64,000 bases of DNA from Aplectana chamaeleonis (Eukaryota > Nematoda > Chromadorea > Rhabditida > Cosmocercidae). Positions 57,836 to 64,000 of the stretch are shown here, piece by piece. Location of the stretch: the NCBI GenBank assembly GCA_029168955.1, contig JAPDOI010000010.1, positions 1,771,501 through 1,835,500 of the forward strand, written 5' to 3'. The notes under the pieces are model-generated. The model was not told where the DNA came from, made no database searches, and saw only the letters and a list, made by a program, of their open reading frames with translations. The number at the start of each line of letters is the position of its first letter. Position 1 is the first letter of the stretch. The translations under genes and the position numbers were made by a program.

Positions 57836-59270
57836 GTGTTGTAGTTTCAGCGATTTACTTAACCTTTTATGGGATCATTGCTTATCATACTTTTCAAATG
57901 TCGAAATCCCTTTACGCGCTGTCCTGGTTTTACATGAGAGCAGCTTAGCCATGTCCGAGTTGAGTTAAATGTCGTACCTTGCGAGATGTCCCAGCAAATA
58001 GTAATTGAAATTGTACTCTCCCTTGCCCAAACTTAGACCTCAAAAACTAGCGAGCTTAAGACTGACTGGAGCTCACTGTAGAAAAATGGCATCATACCGA
58101 TCATAACCTTGAAAAAAAAACCAAAAGCGAACCTCAGATTCGTGATCAGCGCCCCGAATAACCTTTTTCGAAGTAGCTCTTTCGAAAAAGAAAATTTTAA
58201 CCTAATTAAGAGTATCCTACAGTTTTGAGCTAGTAAACTTTTGTGGTGTAAGAATGGGCGAGAGAAAATCTCGGTACTCATTTTTATTAAGAAAAGCATC
58301 CTCGCATTTTGTTCAAACGCCGGGTCCGGGAAGAACTTTATGGTTCGCGAGAAACAAAATTTCATTTAAAGTCATCGTACGCGCAAAAAAACCGTATCTC
58401 ATTTTTTCATGTTTTTGCGCAGGCGATTTTCTGGCATCCAGAATAAGAGTGGAAAGGCTCCACAAAACCATCAACTTTGGCAAAAAAAACTCGTTTTAAA
58501 ACGCCTGAAGTTATTCACTTCCCACCCCTCCGTCAATTTCTGTGTACCGGGTGCAATATGTACGTCGGAGATTTCTTTCACAAACGTCGGATGTGTTTTT
58601 TGCTTTAAACTTATTGAGTGGGTATATTTCTCTAGCCTTTTTCCACTGGAACTAGTTGTAAAAAAAAGAAGTAACTATTGGGCAAGTTTGGATGTTAGAA
58701 ATTCCCGAACTGGAAATTTCAAATGGTGATCCAACTGCGCCTGTGATGGCGCTTTTGTTCCTTGTGCTAGATGGTTAACAAAAACTGGTGGCGGATCGTC
58801 ATTTTGAACCACTCCAACTTCAAAACCATATGTTTTTGACGGGAAAACTTCACCGATGTGGTTCAGCGGGTTCATTCATGAAAATGAGCTCGAAAAATGG
58901 AAATTGGTTCTCAGCGCGGACGATGCCTTCAAGCGCAGTTCAGGTGAGAATTGTTCATAGCACCCCAGACAACAGATAACTAACTAGGGAAAATTCAGAG
59001 TGGTTAACGCATCTGCCTAAACGACTAGTATCGGTAGTATCTCTTGTGGCTCAATAGTAAAACTGGGCAGCATCCCACCCCGAGCTGCAGATTCCAAGAA
59101 GTTACAAGCTCAAAAAGGCCGTTTTTCGTGCTTTCTGTGCCTCCCAAAAAGCGCATTAGTATTTGGAAAATCCGGAAACGGACCTCATAAATGTGCTCTG
59201 CGCCCAAAACTACCCCTATTAGCGGATTTAGGGTAAAGGCACATTTTCCAAACTTTGTCCAGACTGACAG
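57836..59270. other. intergenic; tRNA D-arm-like fragment at 58995-59020
   Basis: CAGAGTGGTTAACGCATCTG resembles the D-arm/A-box of a Ser/Leu-type tRNA, but no T-arm follows. Otherwise nothing is recognised. Confidence 0.4.
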
Positions 59271-59870
59271 CATTTTGGACTTGTACGGATTTTCGGGATT
59301 TTCGGTTGAGCGCTTATTTATACTGATTAGAAGGCTCTGGAAGCGTTTTGGAGAAATGTCCCAGATTTGACTTAAAACTCTCAGGTGGGTTATTCGAGGT
59401 GCTGATCACGAATCTGGGGTTTGTCTGTCGATTTTTCAAGGTTTTCCGCAGATTTCGTTCGAAGTTCCCCAACCCGGCGAAATTTCGAGGGAAAACGCAC
59501 TCGGAGATTTCCGGATTTCTTCGACAGATATGTCTCAAAATCAATCCCTGAGGGTTATTTGCAGTGCTAAACACGAATCTGGAGTCCATCCATCGACTTT
59601 TTGCAGTTTACGGTAGATTACGGTAGGTATACGGTAATTTCGTCAAAATCTCAGATTTTACCCAAAATTTGTTTACGGGGGTTGTTCGGGGTGGAGAATA
59701 CGAATTTAACGTCCGTTTGTCGATTTTCAAACAACTAAGGTGGGTTTCGCCCCCTAAATAACATGCTACCTACCGCAATCTACAGTAAAGCTCAAAATTT
59801 CGACAAATGGACTCCAGATTCGTGTTTACCACCCTATGTAGATTACCCTTACATACAAGTTTTGAGCTAA
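59271..59870. repeat. Degenerate repeat with CACGAATCTGGRGT unit
   Basis: Units at ~59405, ~59570 and (inverted) ~59810 share CACGAATCTGG and TGTCGA-type words. Similar units occur at ~58135 and 23400. ACGGTAGATTACGGTAGG tandem words lie at ~59610-59630. Confidence 0.6.
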
Positions 59871-59907
59871 ATGCGAGAAAATTTTTTGAAACTCCCAAAA
59901 ATGCCTG

Positions 59908-60360
59908 ATGGGTACGTACTCTTGTCTTTTCGCGAAGTTTGAAAAAACGCTCATAACGTTTTTGGAAACTGCAGCTCGGGGCGGAATGCTGCGCAGTTTA
60001 ACTATCTCAGACGTTCGCCGTTGTCTACAGGACGTCGATCCGCCCAGAACGAGTCACCGCTGGCGAACAGGCAGCTCTACGCGGGGCCGTCCCGGTGTGC
60101 TGTTGAGCAGGGGGCGACGGGCTGTTAAACAGCCTATCGACCAGCAATCCCGCCGAGTGCCACAAATCGACCTAGACCGAGTTGTTGTCCACAGGACGTC
60201 GATTCGGGATGTCTACGGCGGTGTAGGTCGATGGGCTGTTCTACAGAACATTCGCGGGAGAGGCGGTGGCAGCGTCCATCAATCGATGTATCACGAAGAT
60301 CGTGCCGTCCAAGTTCTCATTTTCGGTTATGTGAGATTTGCAATTCGTTTTTTTAAATGA
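59908..60360 (+). other. 150-codon ORF, uncertain
   Basis: Arg/Gly-rich after residue ~50. It has internal repetition of ACAGGACGTCGAT (60028, 60191). It precedes the RGG-type stretch below, but I see no splice donor/acceptor pair that joins them cleanly. No family is recognised. Confidence 0.25.
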
Positions 60361-60420
60361 TGCTGTAGACTTCTGTAATAATTCTTCTTATTTTTTGTTT
60401 ATGTGAGATCTGTGATTCTT

Positions 60421-60546
60421 GTTTCAATAACGTCTTTCCGTGGAAGGGGGGTTGGTGTCCTTCCGAGAGGTGGACCTCGCGGAGTTCCCCGTGGTGGACC
60501 CGTAGGATTCCGTGGTTTACGGAGCTTTCAGCAACCGCCTTCGTAG
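60421..60546 (+). CDS. Possible RGG-rich C-terminal exon
   Basis: The frame GTT TCA ATA... to TAG at 60544-60546 encodes a ~41-residue tail with FRGRGVGV, RGGPRG and RGGPVGFRG blocks, as found in RNA-binding proteins (LSm, fibrillarin or GAR1 types). An AATAAA lies at 60715-60720. No upstream RNA-binding domain is visible and no TTTCAG acceptor precedes it, so this may be a chance GC-rich repeat or a retro-copied fragment. Confidence 0.28.
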   Translation, partial: VSITSFRGRGVGVLPRGGPRGVPRGGPVGFRGLRSFQQPPS

Positions 60547-60714
60547 GTAGATTTCTGTTGTTTTCCGTCCGTTTATGTGTATCACTTGCGTCGTCGTTTT
60601 AAGATGTTTGAGAGGAATCTTTGATCATTCGATTGTGTTCATTTACCCTGATTCCCATCCATGTTGTCAATACTCGGGGAGATGTAAATGTAGCTAGAAA
60701 AAAAAGTAGATTTA

Positions 60715-60720
60715 AATAAA
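60715..60720 (+). terminator. AATAAA hexamer 170 nt after RGG frame
   Basis: It could be the polyadenylation signal of the RGG-rich frame. The surroundings are AT-rich, so chance is possible. Confidence 0.3.
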
Positions 60721-60729
60721 TAAGCATAG

Positions 60730-61640
60730 TTATTTTTTTACGAAGTATTCGAATTTCGAATATCATTCGGAAGTCCGTTTTTGAAATAATCGCATAATAT
60801 TTGAAAATCAAAATTCTCGAATTTTGAATGATTCGAAATTCCAAAAAGCATTCTAGTAGTTTTCGAAAATAACAATTCGGTCCGATGTGCACCAAATAGC
60901 CTACCTGGAAAAATTTTGACACGAAGAAACATTTAGGTCTTGATGGTCCACCTACCTTTTTGAGATAGAAAGGTTTTATGATCTGCGCTAGAGTCACTCA
61001 CAGCTTTAACTACTAGTAGCGAGTATACTCTGACCGAATCGAATGATTCGAGTATTCATTGGACTGGAAAATTCGACTTCGAAAAGTCGAGTATTCGAAA
61101 GGTGTCAATTTCCGAATAATTCGAAAAACCGAATATTCGAAAATTGCGACTTCCCGAATTATTCGAAAACCGACTATTGGAAAAGTGCTGATTTCCGAAT
61201 GATTCGAAAACCGAAAGTCGAATATTCGAAGAGCTCAAATTTTCGAACTATTTGAAAAACTAAAGTTTCGAAAAGTCGAGTATTCGAAAAAGACTGAAAA
61301 TGCCAAAGCATAATAGGGAGGGCATCCTCGCAAGGTACTCCATTTTTCTCATTCCGGACTACGCTTAAATGGTTTTCCCATTAAGTAGTATATATATAAA
61401 AATTTTCGAATATATTCAAAAATCAAATCTTTCGAATTCCAAATTTTCGAATAAACTCGAAAATGGTATTTTCGAATTTCGGATTTTCGAGTTTATTCGG
61501 AAAACTGATTTTTCGAATTTTCGAGTATATTCGAAAATCAAAATTTTCGAATTTTCGAATAATTTTTTCTATTTTCGGATAAATTTTCTCGAATTCACGA
61601 ATGATAGTGCTATTTCGAAAAAATAGTCTTGAGCTGCCAT
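60730..61640. repeat. TTCGAA-rich degenerate repeat
   Basis: Dense ATTCGAAAA/TTTTCGAAT words. 60740-60800 is collinear with 63925-63998. ORFs here are repeat artefacts. Confidence 0.75.
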
Positions 61641-61725
61641 TTGCTGTGACTATCACTTTGTAGAAAAATTCATCGGCCTACCGCAATGTTAGGCACGCGG
61701 CACGCGCGGGGGTGGCGTTGATGTA

Positions 61726-61975
61726 CAGGCCATAAAACGGCCAAAGTCTCACCGTCGACTGCGTACCACGCGCTGCGCGACCGCACACGCGTCGGGAGCG
61801 AACAAGTTTTGCCCCCCGCGCGGCGAGTTTTTGCCCCCCGCGCGCCGTCTCGGCCGCCGCCCGCCGCCCGAAACCCTTCGCGCGGCGCCCAAAACTCGTT
61901 CGCTTCCGACGTGCGTGCTTTCGCGCAGCGCGTGGTACGGAGTCGACGGTGAGACTTTGGCCGTTTTATGGCCTG
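61726..61975 (+). mobile_element. 250-bp GC-rich MITE, TA-flanked
   Basis: CAGGCCATAAAACGGCC ends mirror over ~85 bp, the first 35 identical, with TA immediately outside (61724-61725, 61976-61977). The loop is extremely GC-rich, with repeated TTTTGCCCCCCGCGCG. Confidence 0.88.
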
Positions 61976-62040
61976 TATTAATGATCTGACGCCTTGCCCG
62001 CGCAGCAAGCACGTGGCGCCCACTGCACCATGGCAGAGGC

Positions 62041-62754
62041 GGCCGTAACAACTTTTTCGTCTCTTTCATTATTAATCCGTCTTCAATTTCATTCCGTTCA
62101 ATTATGATTATTTTTAGTGCTATCCCCTGCTACTATGATAGTGATCGCAAGAACAGATTTTGTTTGCTCGGCAAAATTAGGACCCATTTTAATCCGCTCC
62201 GACATAGCGCCGCCGCTTGAGTATTTATAGTCTCCGTAAGCGCGTCGCGCGCGTTTAGCACAAGACGCTTGGCTACAGGCGAGACTTGACCACCACTATA
62301 CCTTTCCGGGGAAGTGCCTTATTGCACCCAAGCGCCAAGACCCTAGCGCCTGTTCTCAAGACCTACTACTACGGCGCGGCGCGCCTAAGCTAATTTGCTG
62401 CCGCCGAGTTTGCACGACTTCAGGTGGGGGACAGGGCTGGACACGCGGGCTTGAACCCCTACGCCCTTTCGCAGTTGCGGAAAATGCCGCTTTTGAACTA
62501 CAATGAAGCCAGGGTAATGGATTACTGAAAAATTAGCCGGAAGTTGGCAACTAGCTTCTCTTCATATGAGAATGGTGGCGGTATCGATTCGCGATCTGAA
62601 CTGGTAACGAGACAGTAAAGCGCGGAAACGCCGCTATAGCGGTAATAACGATCGAGAGCGTTTTCTCCGCCACCGCCACGTTTTATTTATTTTCTTAAGT
62701 AAGCGGTATTTGACTCGGCAGCAAAGGTATGAAAAGGGCGTCAGGCAAATGGTA
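62041..62754. other. intergenic, nothing recognised
   Basis: Cytosine/guanine-rich patches around 62210-62420. No gene is supported. Confidence 0.45.
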
Positions 62755-63015
62755 TAGTTTTGCGACACGAGGTTGCGTCGCTCTGCACAGCGACAGCGAT
62801 CGTCTCCCGCACTTTAAATCTGTCGCTGTCGCAGTGCACTGCACAGTGACAGTGGCAACGACAGGAATAGGCACATTTGCAGTATGTGAGCCCTCCACGA
62901 CACGTCGCTGCGACCGACGCGCGACAACTTCCTACGTCGGCCAGTGCCATTGCTCCGATGCTGGTCCCGTATTTGTGCTAAATGCCATGACTGTCGCTCA
63001 TGGCTGCGACAATGT
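62755..63015 (+). mobile_element. Palindromic MITE, family with 8299
   Basis: Shares GCAGTATGT, GTCGCTGCGACC and CTACGTCGGC-type words with 8435-8510. The inverted arms are less well kept than in the 8299 copy. Confidence 0.7.
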
Positions 63016-63029
63016 GTACCATTGACCTT

Positions 63030-63370
63030 ATGCGACGTTTATACTCCCGCCGCCAAGAGGAGCGCTGTATTGCGATCCTCTAAGTTGTAAATTATACTTC
63101 CGCAGCAAAGCGGCGCGGCTAAGTGCAATCTCACAATATCGATCGTGCCGCGCCGCGTGATCAATATTAAGGGTCGTTCATACTCACGCCGCCAAGCGGC
63201 GCGGCCACGTGCATTAATGTAGTATTGATCACGCGGCGCGACACGATCGATAATATGGCATTACACCTCGCCGCGCTGCTGAGCGGCAAAACTGTAAACG
63301 ACGCCTTACAGAAATGTGCCTCTCCACGCCGCATGGCGGCGGAAGTATAAACGACCCCTAATATCAATCA
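63030..63370 (+). mobile_element. GC-rich TIR elements, nested pair
   Basis: The inner element 63171-63357 has GGGTCGTTCATACTCACGCC and the mirrored GGCGGAAGTATAAACGACCC. An outer related segment begins TTTATACTCCCGCCGCC at 63040. CGGCGCGG words and GATCACGCGGCG/CGCCGCGTGATC pair between the arms. Confidence 0.75.
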
Positions 63371-63924
63371 TGCCGCGTCGCGCAGGGCTGCGCGTAACTG
63401 AATTTTGTAATTTGGTAAATCATAAATTGTAAGTTTTCAAATTCCTCGTAATTCGCAAATCGTAGTTACAAGGCCTGAGCAAAACCAAATCTTTCAAGCC
63501 GCGAAGACCACACCAAGCTAATGTTTCTAGAGTAGTCCTTGTAGAATAGTGAGCTCAATCGCTCCCGCCCGTATTTCAAGTAACTGTTTCTCTGGAACGG
63601 GAGGGTTTTGGAAACTAAAACCCTAGCACTTTCCCTATCTGGACAGCAACATAATAAATGCAAAACTAGAGAAAAACGGTTTGCGTTGGCTGGCCGTTCA
63701 AGCCGCCTATCCCACCGATGGAGCATTTTGTACGGTGACGCAATATTTCGCACGATCCAATCGCGTGAGGACCCCAATTCGGGCGTGGGGTGAATAGGCT
63801 AAGATGGTGCCTTGATAGAGTGTGCTTTCAAAGGTTGATCAGAAAAAAAAGAACTTCTTATGAAATGATGATTGTGCATTTCGATTATTCTAATTTGGAA
63901 AATTTGAATATGCTCTTAAAAATA
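63371..63924. other. intergenic; 103-codon ORF unsupported
   Basis: The minus ORF 63466-63777 has a plausible composition but no domain I recognise. It is left uncalled. Confidence 0.4.
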
Positions 63925-64000
63925 TTCGAATTTCAAATATTATTCGAGCGTCTGTTTTCGAAATAATCGAATTTCGAATAATATTTGAAACCGCTTTTTA
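63925..64000. repeat. Copy of TTCGAA-rich repeat edge
   Basis: TATTCGAATTTCAAATATTA and GAAATAATCGAATTTCG correspond in order to 60740-60800. It continues beyond the window. Confidence 0.7.

Noticed and set aside
59908..60360. 150-codon ORF as a confident gene with the RGG exon
   Set aside because: No plausible splice pair joins it to the RGG frame, and it contains internal direct repeats.
63466..63777. 103-codon minus ORF as a gene
   Set aside because: No domain, no splice or polyadenylation context, and surrounding repeats.

Overview
This window reads as nuclear DNA of a parasitic-type rhabditid (clade V, strongylid- or hookworm-like) nematode. The sequence basis is the 17-nt core of the nematode SL1 spliced leader (24186-24202), short introns with TTGCAG/TTCCAG/TTTTCAG acceptors, a Tc3-like transposase, a BEL/Pao element with a phlebovirus-like glycoprotein, and full-length RTE and CR1-like LINEs. 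The species call is inference. No rRNA, CRISPR array or prokaryotic operon is visible. I see almost no host genes: one candidate compact spliced gene (25366-25891, minus) and one weak RGG-rich exon (60421-60546, plus).

1-18 kb is intergenic DNA seeded with short terminal-inverted-repeat elements (MITEs). They include a TTAA-flanked family with four long copies in the window, a MULE-type copy with a perfect 10-bp target duplication (6922-7223), and blocks of degenerate CGGATA and GTAACTT words. A dead Tc3-like element occupies 17.3-18.1 kb. 18.8-21.6 kb is a near-perfect 2.8-kb palindrome. 24.2-25.1 kb is a 24-bp GC-rich minisatellite with an SL1 core about 75 bp upstream. 25.1-28.9 kb holds the candidate host gene, another MITE and a tRNA-like sequence.

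28.9-49.7 kb is best explained as one minus-strand BEL/Pao retrotransposon opened inside its integrase by nested insertions. Right to left it runs gag zinc knuckles, protease, RT, RNase H and integrase zinc-binding domain (49.7-46.1 kb), then integrase core and C-terminus, phlebovirus-like glycoprotein, and an extra zinc-knuckle ORF (34.0-28.9 kb). Between the halves lie a CR1-like LINE (33991-37747, 7-bp TSD) and an 8.4-kb TIR-bounded block (37769-46142). That block itself contains a full-length RTE (40306-43466, exact 12-bp TSD) and further TIR elements.

49.9-56.4 kb is a run of non-autonomous TIR elements. One of 2.8 kb carries two inverted arrays of a 21-bp repeat; others contain CGGATA arrays. 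A second MULE-type MITE has a 9-bp TSD (55524-55689). 56.4-64 kb holds more dispersed repeats, a TTAA-family copy, TTCGAA-rich blocks and GC-rich palindromic MITEs. The proteins here serve mobile elements and do not form a host pathway. The main result is the layered order of insertions and the unusual architecture of the BEL element.
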